From a virus, in the IMG/VR virus record IMGVR_UViG_3300047334_000141, positions 1-40,428 of that record: DNA of 40,428 nt; one strand, 5' to 3'. The translations under genes and the position numbers were made by a program. Positions 9,701 through 20,300 of the stretch are shown piece by piece (position 1 is the stretch's first letter; each line of letters starts with the position of its first letter). The notes under the pieces were generated by a model. The model was not told where the DNA came from. It did no database searches and worked only from the letters and a program-made list of their open reading frames with translations.

Positions 9701-11378
9701 AGTTATAACCATTTAATAATTCACTTGGCAAATCATATGTACCATCAGGTAATAAAAATGTATTAGTAGCAATTACGAAATAATCTCTACTATACTGTAA
9801 AGGCCCAAAACTTCTATATGAAGTTGGTCCATTACTATTATATTGTTGTGCATACCAAAAAAAATTAATTCCCTCAATAGAATCTCCGCTATTATTTAAA
9901 AATAAATAATTGTAAGTTTCATATAATGAAGAACCTGTAATGGGAATGTTTGTTGTAATATTTTGGTAATTCCATTTAACGATACCACCAGTTGGAATAT
10001 CAATTCCCAATCTAAGTTGACGAGTTAATTCGTTTGTAATATCAAATTGTGTTACATTGTTTAAAATATTAACTGTTTCTACAATTTTCTTTTCTAAAGA
10101 AACAGTTGGTGGTTTATTATTATAAGTTAATGTATCAGGTGCCCAAGATTGTGTGACTCTTTTTAATTCAACATTTGGAGCAGAAACAGGATAACCTTCA
10201 TATTGGTCATATGCTTTATCACTATTAAATTTAGGGTAATCAAGACCAGTTGTATTTTTAAATACTCTAAAGTCAGAGTAATCCCAAATATCATGAGGAA
10301 TATACGGTTGTGCGATAACAGATTCAATCATGTTAGCAACACCAGGTAAAGTGGGTCCTAGTGATAATGATTTATTAATGCCAGATAAAAATCTTCTATA
10401 AACATTATCCGCTCTATAAACTTCTTGAACATATGATGGCTGGTCCCAAGGATTAAATTCATATGTTGAAAAGAATCCTGTTACGTAAACACTTGGATTA
10501 TTTTTGAAAAAATTATTGTTATTATAAGTATAAAATGAACTTACATTGGCAGTAGTTGTGGAACAATCTAACAAAGCAAGAAGCTTACCATTCAAATCGG
10601 TTAATTTATGAGTAACTTCTGGACTTGAAACAATCGTTACAGGACTTATTATACCTGTAAGATATTGTTGATTTTGTGGTGGTGGATTAACAATAATTGG
10701 GGGAATTGTTCCAGTTATATTACCATTACTATCAAATATTAAGGGTCCGTTTATTATTTCTACAGGAGTAACTGTTTGAACACTTATATAAGTCTGTTTT
10801 TGAGAAGAATTACTAAAAAAATCAACATAACTACTATTAATAATGCTATTTCCTACACGCGGAAAGCCATATAATGCTCCAAAATTATTATATAAAGCAT
10901 CTCCATAGTCTTCAGTTGTAGCAGCACCGGCAAATCCTGTAGCAGTATATTCTAATACATCGGTAGCATCTGTTTGAACATTAATAATCATGCCATATTT
11001 AGATGTTGATTCAATAAATACGTCAGTTGTGCTTGCTCCTGAAATACTTACATTCAAAGGAGGAGCTAGAAATGCAACCTGAAATTCAATATAATATTTA
11101 TTAATTCCATTAACACTAAAATTTGCAGTTTCAGAATATGGGCTATATAGATAGTTATTTGATTGAAGTTGAAGTAAACTATTTTTTAGAGTATCAAGTG
11201 CATATCCCGTACCATAAAGTAAATTAAAATTACCTGTGGATTGACTTTCGTCATAATTATCAGGTAAATTGCTCATCATTTGTTTAGTTATAGGACTTGG
11301 GTGTACAATAGATAATACAGCTTCAAAATCAACTTTTGAAGAGTATGCTCCAGAAACTGGTTCGCTTGTAGTACTCAT
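6720..11378 (-). CDS. Large baseplate-peripheral protein, gpI-like N-terminus
   Basis: 1552 residues, directly downstream of the baseplate J-like gene (4-base gap) and upstream of the fibres. AGGA lies 10 bases before the ATG. Near residue 35 is an LPDNYDES stretch followed by a helix containing LDTLKNSLLQL. This resembles the start of P2 gpI-like tail proteins, which normally follow gpJ in the gene order. The middle is almost entirely beta-strand-rich, with many Asn, Thr and Ser residues. Residues about 1235-1345 (IAYIQFDLSTFP and following strands) look like a DNRLRE-type jelly roll. The gene occupies the position of T4 gp7 or P2 gpI, and the length suggests a wedge-periphery protein with fused carbohydrate-binding or adhesin domains. 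Function is inferred mainly from position; I could not match the central 1000 residues. Confidence 0.65.
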   Translation of the reverse strand: MSTTSEPVSGAYSSKVDFEAVLSIVHPSPITKQMMSNLPDNYDESQSTGNFNLLYGTGYALDTLKNSLLQLQSNNYLYSPYSETANFSVNGINKYYIEFQVAFLAPPLNVSISGASTTDVFIESTSKYGMIINVQTDATDVLEYTATGFAGAATTEDYGDALYNNFGALYGFPRVGNSIINSSYVDFFSNSSQKQTYISVQTVTPVEIINGPLIFDSNGNITGTIPPIIVNPPPQNQQYLTGIISPVTIVSSPEVTHKLTDLNGKLLALLDCSTTTANVSSFYTYNNNNFFKNNPSVYVTGFFSTYEFNPWDQPSYVQEVYRADNVYRRFLSGINKSLSLGPTLPGVANMIESVIAQPYIPHDIWDYSDFRVFKNTTGLDYPKFNSDKAYDQYEGYPVSAPNVELKRVTQSWAPDTLTYNNKPPTVSLEKKIVETVNILNNVTQFDITNELTRQLRLGIDIPTGGIVKWNYQNITTNIPITGSSLYETYNYLFLNNSGDSIEGINFFWYAQQYNSNGPTSYRSFGPLQYSRDYFVIATNTFLLPDGTYDLPSELLNGYNCTSAVPYQNGSTDIYGNTTWQGTALVANKQLPNTTPALPPIIIQLDLRNISYLNNGNNIATKFPTNEYDFILYSYGLVTTTEATVNGNFPDSAQFNGPFSVASYYDADTSAALQPIDSPYATANNNLPPTALAQASFAKLETVTGYEYITTMVGGEITFNKTVYASNLKTQQAVNGSSSLSSPGIFVIQALQFGTYTSSLSGTLGQVGTNQYRLAGKLDRIISSTQGIRYFEFDYGNFVLLDDNNNPIAIISDYSVIAPGQLDGQLGQQIVITGPVLYTIWDTRIPVTNYRSGSPVFQASDNYNADVVTYTPDITLGTYINENYVVIVQGLPAGNQQTLTASWTFNIQTTSSSTASQTALAFSDIILNTPSGQQLQRGIMSLFTGLALSQSGQDPDLATYNQTYISPSFTGYFLNYNDYINVAGSKISSYSDSSAIDTLTAPITETLPVSAARLGTTLNFFNPKYGFMSLSILPNMNFYYINDGGVVNITRPNNNGIALQMEGDTYAGLVFYGTNANTIVDKPTRLIANFTYASAAGAVRKKTLEIEDGGYANWVDGMNPDTVQSGDVFFIAGNQFKYPHIGLDQAVNQYNDVYTYSASGTSIQHGNNPQSRYNSGNYYVRTTPISSSINQPVFLTDPSQNAIAALPDKNGEPGPPQRYRRSPIQSPAGVYEDLNTLEIEQGYYNLTPEKIAYIQFDLSTFPVDTIVNESILEIYFASGFTIKVGKDTDFILNKNKSWQRSRLSGNGKTYSVTLTDPISGAYNVLKPLQNVHWRKNFFEIVIPYAFNSEPIDQDYGIANLFSNTTTNTLPGPANPQPNLEYLGYINIDEIDTASLTASAFIETSVGLANVIISASSIIYQINGILSFQTDAYGNSVLLNNIDNSGNLYSLDGVTVIGNSIIQSNLLPNMKVLIYPYGFNTSNLFFYGYITSLLPAQYIGFQPTDIAIYQAVLNYVQPSYSEYVVKLLESDTYFPYKVFGKETKFIDTIKDISY

Positions 11379-11381
11379 TAA

Positions 11382-13406
11382 TTATGTCCTGGAAAACTGT
11401 GACGTTGAATAAGATATGTTGAAATTAGGATTCAATAATCCATATTGCAATATATCAGTTGAAGCGGGTTGATTTGTGAATTCAATATTTATAATTCCTG
11501 TTATAGGGTCTGGTCCGCTTATAATTGTGTAATCTCCAACTATACCAGATGTTGAAGCAACCAAAGGACTTCCGTTTTGATATAATGTTGCTTGAGAAAT
11601 ATCTGCCAAGTCATTAGGTAAAAATGTTGCATATTGAGGATTTGCAGAATTAACTGTTGAAGCATATTGCTGAACAGGACTTACAACAGAAGGTGCTAAA
11701 GTTAAATAAGCTAAAGCATTTGAATTGTCCATAATTGGTTGAATAATATTAAACGTTATAGTTGCAGAACCGGAAGTTGGAAGAGATGCAAAATTAAGTA
11801 TTAATACAGAATTAGTACTATCAAAAAAATCATAAATAGTTGCATTCCAACTTGTAACAACATTGCTTATTACATCTGGAGACGTAACACCTGATTTTGC
11901 ACTGATAGTTGCAAAATTAAATCCAGGACTTACTTGATTTTGTGGATTAATGATATCTGGATTACCAATCCAAAGTCTTGCAGCAACATTATAAGACAAT
12001 ACAGATGAAGATGTATCTACTTCATAATAAAAGCCAAATGGAGTAAAATAACTTTGATTACTGGGAGTGATAAAAGAAGATTGTGTAACATCAGGAATAA
12101 ATAATGATATTTGAATTGTAGAATCAAAATTATTTAAAGATATTGATTGAACATTTCTATCAGTTAAAATATAAAATTCAACATCTTTTTCTGTCAAACT
12201 TTGTGTTATATTTAAATTATTAAAAAGCGTTGATAAATTAGATTGTGCATTGCTATAAAGAGATGGAATATCAGTTCCGCTCAAAATAGAAATATTGCCA
12301 GAAATATAAACAGGAATAGCAGTTGCTTGTTTATATAATACATCTGCCACTACTTCAGTATATTGGTCATACAAAGCTTGAGAATCAATAATTGTATGGT
12401 CATAATTATATGAAATTGTATAAGGATTTGTTGGTGGCGCAACTAACCATTGCAATTGTTGATTAGCTTTTATAGTGCCTTTATAAAATTGCAAAACATC
12501 AGTTGGGTCATTTATTATTTGATATTTATTTGAATCAATATTTGTAGTACTACCAGTTACAGGGTCATATGTTGTAATCTGATTAATCGGATTTAAACTG
12601 TAAAGTGGTTGATTCAAAAATACATAATTTTGTGAATTAGCTGGTGCAGTTTCATTTACGGCAGTACCATAATAATTTGAAGAAAGTTGAAGATATGCAT
12701 CAACAGTATATGGACCGCGACTTAAAGAACTATCTGGCGTTACAAAATAAGGTAAACCATTGATATCTTCAATGTTATATACCGTACTTATCATACCTCT
12801 AGCTGTATTTATATATTGCCCAGTATAGTTTACAGGAATACGTGCTGCTAATGCAGCATCACTTTCTTGGTCTTCACCACCAGTAGTTGGATTGACATTA
12901 TAAACTGCATCAGCAAAATCATAACTGCTATTTGTAATCGTGTATGAACCAACATCACCATCTGCACCAGGATTTAAAGCTACAATTGGAACAGTTGCTT
13001 GTGTTTGTCCAACAGACAATAGTTGATATTGTGTATTAATAAAAATTTGAGAGTCATTGTTTTGGTCTGCGCTAGTGCTATATTGGTCACCAATATTTAA
13101 AGGAGTTGGAGCTTGTATACCAGCTTTAATACTGATAGTTAAAGTTCCAGAAGAACGAATTGGAGGATTACGTTTAACACCAAAATTATAAGCTAATAAA
13201 TCTAATTGATAACCTTGAGCAGTAGTAACTGATTGAGCCAAAGAAACATTTGTTCCAATAGCATATAAAACTTCAATTTCAGAAGCATTAGCATCAATGA
13301 AAATATCTCTAATAACTGTACCAATTTTAACGTCGATAGCAGGATTAATAGTCAAGATATTATCAATAATATCACTTTCGATTTGTGCAAAAGTTTTATT
13401 TGCCAT
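11382..13406 (-). CDS. Baseplate J-like wedge protein
   Basis: 674 residues; AAGGAAT sits 6 bases before the ATG. The N-terminal pattern (helix with IESDIIDNIL, then VKIGTVIRDIFIDANASEIE, then a QGYQLDLLAYNFGVKR segment) is typical of the baseplate J family (P2 gpJ, T4 gp6 core). The GGEDQESDAALAARIP motif near residue 180 is the family's 'tGG.D.Esda.lr.R' signature. The C-terminal half is a beta-rich extension of unknown role. In related particles this protein dimerises with its neighbours to make the wedge ring around the hub and moves on sheath contraction. It lies between the gp25-like gene and the gpI-like gene, the usual wedge cluster order. Confidence 0.93.
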   Translation of the reverse strand: MANKTFAQIESDIIDNILTINPAIDVKIGTVIRDIFIDANASEIEVLYAIGTNVSLAQSVTTAQGYQLDLLAYNFGVKRNPPIRSSGTLTISIKAGIQAPTPLNIGDQYSTSADQNNDSQIFINTQYQLLSVGQTQATVPIVALNPGADGDVGSYTITNSSYDFADAVYNVNPTTGGEDQESDAALAARIPVNYTGQYINTARGMISTVYNIEDINGLPYFVTPDSSLSRGPYTVDAYLQLSSNYYGTAVNETAPANSQNYVFLNQPLYSLNPINQITTYDPVTGSTTNIDSNKYQIINDPTDVLQFYKGTIKANQQLQWLVAPPTNPYTISYNYDHTIIDSQALYDQYTEVVADVLYKQATAIPVYISGNISILSGTDIPSLYSNAQSNLSTLFNNLNITQSLTEKDVEFYILTDRNVQSISLNNFDSTIQISLFIPDVTQSSFITPSNQSYFTPFGFYYEVDTSSSVLSYNVAARLWIGNPDIINPQNQVSPGFNFATISAKSGVTSPDVISNVVTSWNATIYDFFDSTNSVLILNFASLPTSGSATITFNIIQPIMDNSNALAYLTLAPSVVSPVQQYASTVNSANPQYATFLPNDLADISQATLYQNGSPLVASTSGIVGDYTIISGPDPITGIINIEFTNQPASTDILQYGLLNPNFNISYSTSQFSRT

Positions 13407-13416
13407 AATTTATTCC

Positions 13417-13884
13417 TTAAGCCAATGTAATGTCAGCACCAACAGTGATTAATTGATTATCTCCAGACAAGATTACAATTCCGACAGAAAATGTTGTTAA
13501 ATCATCTTCATTATTTGTTACTGCGTATAAATAATCAATATTTAATTCTAGAATTTGTTGAATAATTTCAGAACCTTGAACCTGTTGGTAAGTAGATTGT
13601 TGGTCTTGTAAATACTGCAAATACAATAAAGAATCAGTTACTTTTTGACCAAGAAGATTTATTGTCTGGTCTACTCCATAATTTGTGCCAATAAAGGAAT
13701 CTAATTGAGTACCATATTGATTATAGAATTTATTGACATTTGTGAATAATATTTTTTGAATATCTTGAATAAGCTTATCACGTCCTGTTAAAGACACAAC
13801 TCTACCAACAGCATCAAAAACAATATCATGTTGTCCTAATGCAAAAGAACCTAAAGTACTATAAATTTGAATATCTACACTCAT
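13417..13884 (-). CDS. gp25-like baseplate wedge protein
   Basis: 155 residues, close to the usual length for the family. TGAGGC lies 10 bases upstream of the ATG. Residues 20-65 contain the pattern seen in T4 gp25 and P2 gpW-like proteins: a D-x-V-F-D segment, an SLTGRDKLIQDIQKIL helix and an NKFYNQYGTQL stretch. The C-terminus is a short beta segment. In related phages this small protein starts the sheath-compatible handshake of strands at the baseplate and binds the J-like wedge, whose gene follows after 10 bases. No membrane segment or signal peptide is present. Confidence 0.9.
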   Translation of the reverse strand: MSVDIQIYSTLGSFALGQHDIVFDAVGRVVSLTGRDKLIQDIQKILFTNVNKFYNQYGTQLDSFIGTNYGVDQTINLLGQKVTDSLLYLQYLQDQQSTYQQVQGSEIIQQILELNIDYLYAVTNNEDDLTTFSVGIVILSGDNQLITVGADITLA

Positions 13885-13923
13885 GTTTAAATTGCCTCAT
13901 TTATATACAATATGCAAGAAATA

Positions 13924-16125
13924 TCAGGTTGGTATTCCTTGTATTACTTTATAATCACCAGGTGTTGCTCCATCCGTAGGTATGTTTCTTGGTCTTAAGG
14001 GCAATTCATCGAGTATGTTAATTCCTGAACCTCTAACATTATTTCGTGTAGTGCCTGGCGCGTCTGCTGCAATTTGTGCTGAAGATTGTGTATTTTGATT
14101 TACAGCCACAGATGGGTCTGGTGATTGTGTAACATTAGGAGTTGGAATACTCTGGTCCACTTCACCGCCTAAAACATTTTGTATAGTTGGTAAATTACCA
14201 AAACTACCACCTTGAAATGGGTCTACAGATACTATAGCGGTAGAACCAGATATAGCAGAGTTTATAATAGGCGCAAGAGAACTGCTTGTTCCAGTAACTG
14301 GTACAGAAGTAGTTTTTGGAACTGGTCCGCCAGAAGCCATTAAAGATGAAAGTAAAGAACTTGATTTATTATATCCGGGACTATTTGAATTAAGCGATAT
14401 TTTTCCTGTTTGCAATTGTTTATAAGTTGTAATAGCAGTATTAATTGCATTCAAGTTTGTAATAGAATTTGGAGCAGATTTATTTAAGCTAATAGGAATT
14501 TTGTTAATAATATTACTTAATACGTTTACACTTTGATTAGCAAAATTACTCATGTCTGTAATCGAATTGAAACCATTTAATGGTATTGAATTTAAAATTG
14601 AAGCTGAACCCAATGAACCGTTATTAGAAAAACTACTTACAGTACTTTCAAGCTTACTTATGTCTGCCACAATTTTATCCATAGGATTAATTATAGCAGG
14701 AATAACAGAACCAAAAATACCTTGTAAGTTTGAATTAATAAAATTATCAACAATCCCACTAATAGCTGTTCCAGATGATAATCCGCTAGTTGGCAATAAA
14801 CTAGAAATTTGATTTCCTAATAATTGAGAATTACTATTTAACATGGAAGTTAGTTTTCCAAAAGAACTTGGGAAAGAGCTTGCTAAATGAGTAAAAGTTC
14901 CGTTTGAAAGAAATGTAGATGTTTTTCCTTGTACTTTTCTATATTCATCACTCAAAGCCACTTGTTGTTTTAATAATTTTTTCTTAAAATCAGCAATTTT
15001 ACTAGTAGATTGTTGTGTTGATTGCAATAAAGATTGCTGTGAATTTACAATATCTCCTAATCCCTGAATTACTAAAGGACCATTTACCCAACTACTTAAA
15101 GCATCCTGTAATCCAGCATTAAAATTAGGGTCTATAACTAATGGAGCAGAACTTGCTAACGCACTTGAAATACTTATTCCGCTTGCAGAAATGGCATTTA
15201 AAACATCATTTGATACAAATGAACTTGTATCCTGAGTTTGAAATGCTACAGCACTTGCTGGATTAGATGTAATTACTCCTAGTCTGCCATTTATAATGAC
15301 AGAAGCAACACTTGAAACATTTGCGTCAGTTGCAGACAATTGCTGAAATGTTGTATTTGGCAAAACTTTTTCAGGAGCAAAGCTTGTTCCTGAATATACA
15401 TAAGAGTTAGAAGTTGAATCAAAATTTATTGAAAAAAGACCATTATAATTTGCATCAAAATAATATGTTGATTGTGCATTATTTACAGGATTAATATTTT
15501 GAACGAATTGAGTTTGAACATTATCACCAAAGCCATTAGCATCGTCAATCCAAACATAAATAGAACCATTACTAGCAACGTTAGATATTGATGTTTGAAT
15601 TGCAGTAAGTTCAGCACTTGTTGATGATAAAGAAACAAATGTAGTATTTGGTAAAATTATTTCAGGGGCATAGGATGTTCCTGAATAGACATACGAATTG
15701 GTGTTTGAATCAAGATTTACTGAATATAATCCATAGTTTGTAGCATTATAATAATAAGCTTGATTCGTAATAACGTTTGAAACTAATTGTGTTACAACAA
15801 GACTACCAAATCCTTGTTGGTCATTAATCCAAACTAAAACCGCTTCAGAAGAAGAAGCGCCAACTAAAGAAGATGCCAAATTTTGTATTTGAGTATTTGA
15901 TGCCGGAATGATAATAAATGTTGTATTAGGCAATACACTTGCAGGACTAAAATTAGTACCAGTATAATAATAATCATCTGATGTTGGGTCTAATGCAACA
16001 GGAAACAAACTTATGTTTGAAACATCATAAAAATAAAGTTGATTAGAAATTACATTAGTTACAATTGAATTAACTGTTACTGATGTTCCAAAACCTTGTT
16101 GATTATTAATCCAAATAAATGCCAT
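13924..16125 (-). CDS. Triple-repeat baseplate-associated protein, unknown
   Basis: 733 residues; the ATG overlaps the stop of the spike gene (TAATG), which implies translational coupling. The N-terminal third holds three copies of an approximately 93-residue module, starting at about residues 3, 97 and 190. Each begins with a (I/V)W-I-(N/D)-(D/N)-x-x-GFG motif and ends with a YSGT-type turn, then an LPNTTF strand. The remainder (about 280-733) is Ser/Asn-rich with predicted helices (for example around 360-400) and a Pro/Thr-rich tail. I do not recognise the family. Its place between spike and gp25-like genes suggests a baseplate or spike-associated component. The repeats might form a trimer-like or beaded arrangement in a single chain. 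Confidence 0.7.
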   Translation of the reverse strand: MAFIWINNQQGFGTSVTVNSIVTNVISNQLYFYDVSNISLFPVALDPTSDDYYYTGTNFSPASVLPNTTFIIIPASNTQIQNLASSLVGASSSEAVLVWINDQQGFGSLVVTQLVSNVITNQAYYYNATNYGLYSVNLDSNTNSYVYSGTSYAPEIILPNTTFVSLSSTSAELTAIQTSISNVASNGSIYVWIDDANGFGDNVQTQFVQNINPVNNAQSTYYFDANYNGLFSINFDSTSNSYVYSGTSFAPEKVLPNTTFQQLSATDANVSSVASVIINGRLGVITSNPASAVAFQTQDTSSFVSNDVLNAISASGISISSALASSAPLVIDPNFNAGLQDALSSWVNGPLVIQGLGDIVNSQQSLLQSTQQSTSKIADFKKKLLKQQVALSDEYRKVQGKTSTFLSNGTFTHLASSFPSSFGKLTSMLNSNSQLLGNQISSLLPTSGLSSGTAISGIVDNFINSNLQGIFGSVIPAIINPMDKIVADISKLESTVSSFSNNGSLGSASILNSIPLNGFNSITDMSNFANQSVNVLSNIINKIPISLNKSAPNSITNLNAINTAITTYKQLQTGKISLNSNSPGYNKSSSLLSSLMASGGPVPKTTSVPVTGTSSSLAPIINSAISGSTAIVSVDPFQGGSFGNLPTIQNVLGGEVDQSIPTPNVTQSPDPSVAVNQNTQSSAQIAADAPGTTRNNVRGSGINILDELPLRPRNIPTDGATPGDYKVIQGIPT

Positions 16126-17345
16126 TATGAAGTATAAACCTCTCTACCAGAAGATATACTTCCGGTTCCTGTTCCAGTAGTTCCTGGACCATTTTGAACA
16201 CCAGGATGAGTATGAGACATAATTGCATTATTAATATCATTAATAGTAGCGACTATTTCTGAACTTCCGTTTAATTGAATTTGAGTTCCTTGTACAACCA
16301 CATTACCTGTAGCTGTTACATCTACATTTGCTGTTGCAATTAATTTAACATCGCTAGATGAATTTATAGTGATAGTGCTTGAAGCCATTGAAGAATTTGT
16401 CGTCATTATATTGATATTTCCACTTAAAGTTGTAACATCAAAATCACCTTTTAAATATAAAGTAGTCTTACCTGTTGCAGAAGTGCTATTATCAATATAA
16501 AAATCACCAGGACCTGTAATATTAGTGGCAGTTATTTGGTCAAAATCTGCTGGAATTGTAGAAACATTAACACCTAAATTAATTTGAAAACCACCACCTA
16601 ATTGTAAAATTGAATTTTGGTAAACGGTTTCTTTTGAATTTGCTTGAACATGAGTGTGTTTATCTCCATCAGTAAAGAAAACCATTTCTTTACTAATAGG
16701 ATTCATTTCTATATATTCAGAAACTTTTCCATTTCCAGAACTCCAAAAAGTAAATCCAGAAGTGCCTTCCATATATAATAATGCTTTAGTAATACCCATA
16801 TACATAGATTGTATATCAACATCGCCATTATCATATAAAGAAATATAAGAATGATTATCCCACTTAGGTTGAAAACCATCTCTATTCTTTTTACTTCTGG
16901 CTCTTATAATTATTCCGCCAGGTTCATATTCTATATCATTTGCACCATTTGGTCCTGTTGTAACATCGTAATCCAATAATGCACCCGTGGAAATTGCTCT
17001 TTTTCTTTTGTTTCTTCCAAAAATATAGCTTCCATTTTCACAAACCATAGAAATTTCACCTGGGTCTAAATAAGGCAAATAATCTATGTTGTTAGGATGC
17101 ATGGAAACAATAATTGGTCTATCACCGTCTGAATTATCTAGAATTACCTTATCACCTTTTAAAGGCATAAAAGTAAATCCCCAAGTTAATCCAACAATTG
17201 CATATGGCAAATCAAGACCCTTATAGCTACCACCTTGTGATACGTATTGAATATCAACTGTCTTTTTTTGAGGGTCAACAGCAGTAATAACGCCTATTTT
17301 GCGTTTATCATGATAATCATTTGTTTTCTTAACTGAGTGTGCCAT
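16125..17345 (-). CDS. Baseplate central spike, gpV/gp5-like OB-fold protein
   Basis: 406 residues; AAGGATT lies 5 bases before the ATG. Residues 17-85 (KIGVITAVDPQKKTVDIQY, then a G-L-x-L-P-Y-A stretch and GDKVILDNSDGDRPII) match the OB-fold domain of gpV, gp5 and phage-late-D spike proteins. Residues 230-370 alternate short strands with Gly, Asn, Ser and Thr, as in a triple-stranded beta-helix. The C-terminus has SHTHPG at 377-382, a His-x-His pair of the kind that binds an iron ion at the tip of P2 and phi92 spikes. The protein should trimerise, sit under the hub and pierce the outer envelope on contraction. There is no lysozyme insertion as in T4 gp5; hydrolase activity sits in the hub gene just upstream. 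Confidence 0.9.
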   Translation of the reverse strand: MAHSVKKTNDYHDKRKIGVITAVDPQKKTVDIQYVSQGGSYKGLDLPYAIVGLTWGFTFMPLKGDKVILDNSDGDRPIIVSMHPNNIDYLPYLDPGEISMVCENGSYIFGRNKRKRAISTGALLDYDVTTGPNGANDIEYEPGGIIIRARSKKNRDGFQPKWDNHSYISLYDNGDVDIQSMYMGITKALLYMEGTSGFTFWSSGNGKVSEYIEMNPISKEMVFFTDGDKHTHVQANSKETVYQNSILQLGGGFQINLGVNVSTIPADFDQITATNITGPGDFYIDNSTSATGKTTLYLKGDFDVTTLSGNINIMTTNSSMASSTITINSSSDVKLIATANVDVTATGNVVVQGTQIQLNGSSEIVATINDINNAIMSHTHPGVQNGPGTTGTGTGSISSGREVYTS

Positions 17346-17354
17346 ACTTAATCC

Positions 17355-20300
17355 TTATGGATGATGATAGATTATGTGTCCTGGATTTGAATAAAATTGA
17401 CTTGAATCACAGTAAGAAATAGGCGCAGGTCCCCATGTAAATGAATTAGGAGTAGAACTATTTGAAATCATTTCACCATTACCAGTATAAATACCTACAT
17501 GATGTCCACTACCAATAGTAATAATGTCACCTGGTACAGCTTGCGACACGTCTACAATTTGATAACCTAATGCTAACATTTGTGCTGTATTAGGAACAAT
17601 TACTTGAGGCTGATAAGTAGGTAAGCCTGCCAATTGTAAAATAGCAGAAACACAAGCTGCACATTCTTCTCCAGCAGGAGCGCCAAAAACTCCAATTGTT
17701 GAATCCTTAGCTTGATGTGAAGCTCTAAATTGCAGCATTGCATTATATGTTCTTCTGGAATAATTACTTCCACCAGTACTATTAAGCAAAGGCATATTTT
17801 TTGAGTTTGTAGGATTTCCAACTACTCCCGAGCAATTTAAACAACGTTGATACTTTTGAGTTATAGCCATAATTGTTGCTTGTAGTTTATTAGCATCATT
17901 AGCAGTTAAACTAGAAAGATTTTCATTAGAATACCAAGCAGCTACAACTTTATCTATTACATTATTGGGGTTAACTGATGCTCCAGGAGTGCCATTTACT
18001 CCTGCACCTTTTAAAGTTTTTGTATTATCTCCATATTTCTTTAACAAAGTTGAAATATAATTTATTGCTTCTTGCATTCCACTATTGAAACTTAATAGTA
18101 CTTTTTTAGCATCACTATCTGTAGTGTTAGAATGATAAGCTTTATAAGCATCTAATCTTTCACCAATAGGTCCGTATACTTTATAAGGCCATTGAGATAA
18201 TCCTGGGATTTGAATTGTACAAGTTGGACTCATACCAACAATATAAGAGCCAGAAGCCAAATTTTTCCCTGGATGTTGAGTACCATTTAAAATATTCTGA
18301 ACCTGCGCGGGACCTAAAACCATACTTGGATAACGTAAACTACCTTCAGAACCATTATATGCTGCAAGTGTATAAAGAAATTTGGTTGAATCATAGTTTG
18401 AAGTCTTATAAAATTGTCTAAATTTACCTGCTAAAAATGCAGTACCAGCCGAAAGACATTTATTCCAATCACTAACAGCTTCTTGAGGTGTTAAACCAAA
18501 AGTATTGTAAAATCTTTGCAAATAAACTTGGCTATGTAAAAGTTCTTGTAATGTTGGTTGAGTTGGGTCTGTTTCAGTAAACATAAAACAACTTGTTCCA
18601 CCATCATATTTTTCATTAATGGCATCAATACAAATGCCACCAGTAGATGATGCGGCAGATTCTTCAAACAACAAGTTAATTATAAAATTTGGTGTTACAA
18701 AAAATTTATCTAATCCAACATTTTGAATTGCAGATTGAATATTACCTATTTGACTTGCAACTGTAAAAGAAGGGAAATTAGGATTTTTTAATGGATTATT
18801 AACTACACTAAATCCTCCTTTTATTAATGTTCCTGGAGTTGCATTATATAAAGTAAGCCAATCACTTACAGCCTCTGTTTTTTTAGCTCCTTTTTGAACA
18901 TCAGGAGATAAAGCTTGTAAGGCAGCATCAGTACTTGCATTACAAGTCATAAATTCCCAAAAAGCCGATATCAAACATAATACATAAATACCGCCAATTT
19001 GTTTATTACGGTCTAACTTAAAAGGAACTTCAATTGCAGAAACATTTGTTTCACAAGTATTATTTGCAGCAATATTATCATACGTTGAACCACCAGTTAA
19101 AGGAGCAGGTGAAATACCAGAAGTATGACCATATTGTAAATATAAATCAGTTTTATATCCTTCTGTTAAACTCCAGCTATTTTGAACTTTTGTACAATAA
19201 TAATCAGTGTTTCTTCCAAGTAATCTAATTATTGAACCTGGTTTATATTTTGGATTACCAATAACAGAAACAGATGCAGAAAACATATTCATTTTTGATT
19301 GTAAAAGAGTAATATAAGACGTTAAATACATCAAAAATGGAATTTTAATTAAATTATCAGATTCAGTCATGAAACGATAACCAACACGTCGTTCAATTTG
19401 AGGGTCGGCAGAATGTGCAAAAGCTAATCCTCCCGCACGATATTGACCAGAAACAATAGCTTTAAAGTCTTGTGTAACAGAAGTTGCATCCAAAGCACTT
19501 CCAAAACCAAAACATGCAGTAAAAAGACTTTCTGAATTTTCAAAAGTTTGATATTTAATAACATCATCATCACTAATAGACCATTGAAAAATTTCCTGAG
19601 TTCCCTGGTAATTATCATCTTCCACATATGGAATCATACAAGGAGATAATCTATATTTTAAAATTCCAATATTTGGATGAATATCATCTAAAGTAGTTAA
19701 TCCTTTTGTATTAGGATTTGAATTTGCAGCATTTACAGGATTACTATTAGCAGTTCGATATATTTCGGATACAAGCGCAGAATCATAAGGAGTTTGAGCT
19801 AATGAAGAAAGTTTAGGAGCAAAATCAAAAAAACATTCTCGTAAAGCATGATTAGCGGCTTTTTGTGCAACAGCCCAAGGTCTTTCATTTTCAAAACTAA
19901 TAGCACCAGGTTCTAAATAAATATCTGAAAGAACCCAAGCATATTGCTGTAAATTTTTAACAGTATTAGCAGCATTATTTAAAGTAGTACCAAATTGATT
20001 CGTTTCTTTATCATCATAATATTGAGTAAATGTGGTTTGATAATATTGAATTGTTTTACTATCTTCAGGTGTTAGTTTAAAAATACCTTTTTGAATCAAA
20101 TTTGTAAATAAACTTGTTTCTGTTGCATTTAATTGATTAAACACACTTGATGGATTAGATACATCATTTGTGTTTTGTGCATTTTGTCCAGTAGTATTAT
20201 TTTTAGCATTATCAGGACTATTAGAATCATCAGTAGATGACGATGTAGATATATTTAAAAATTTTTGAATTTGATTAAAAGCTTGACTTACAGTACCTTG

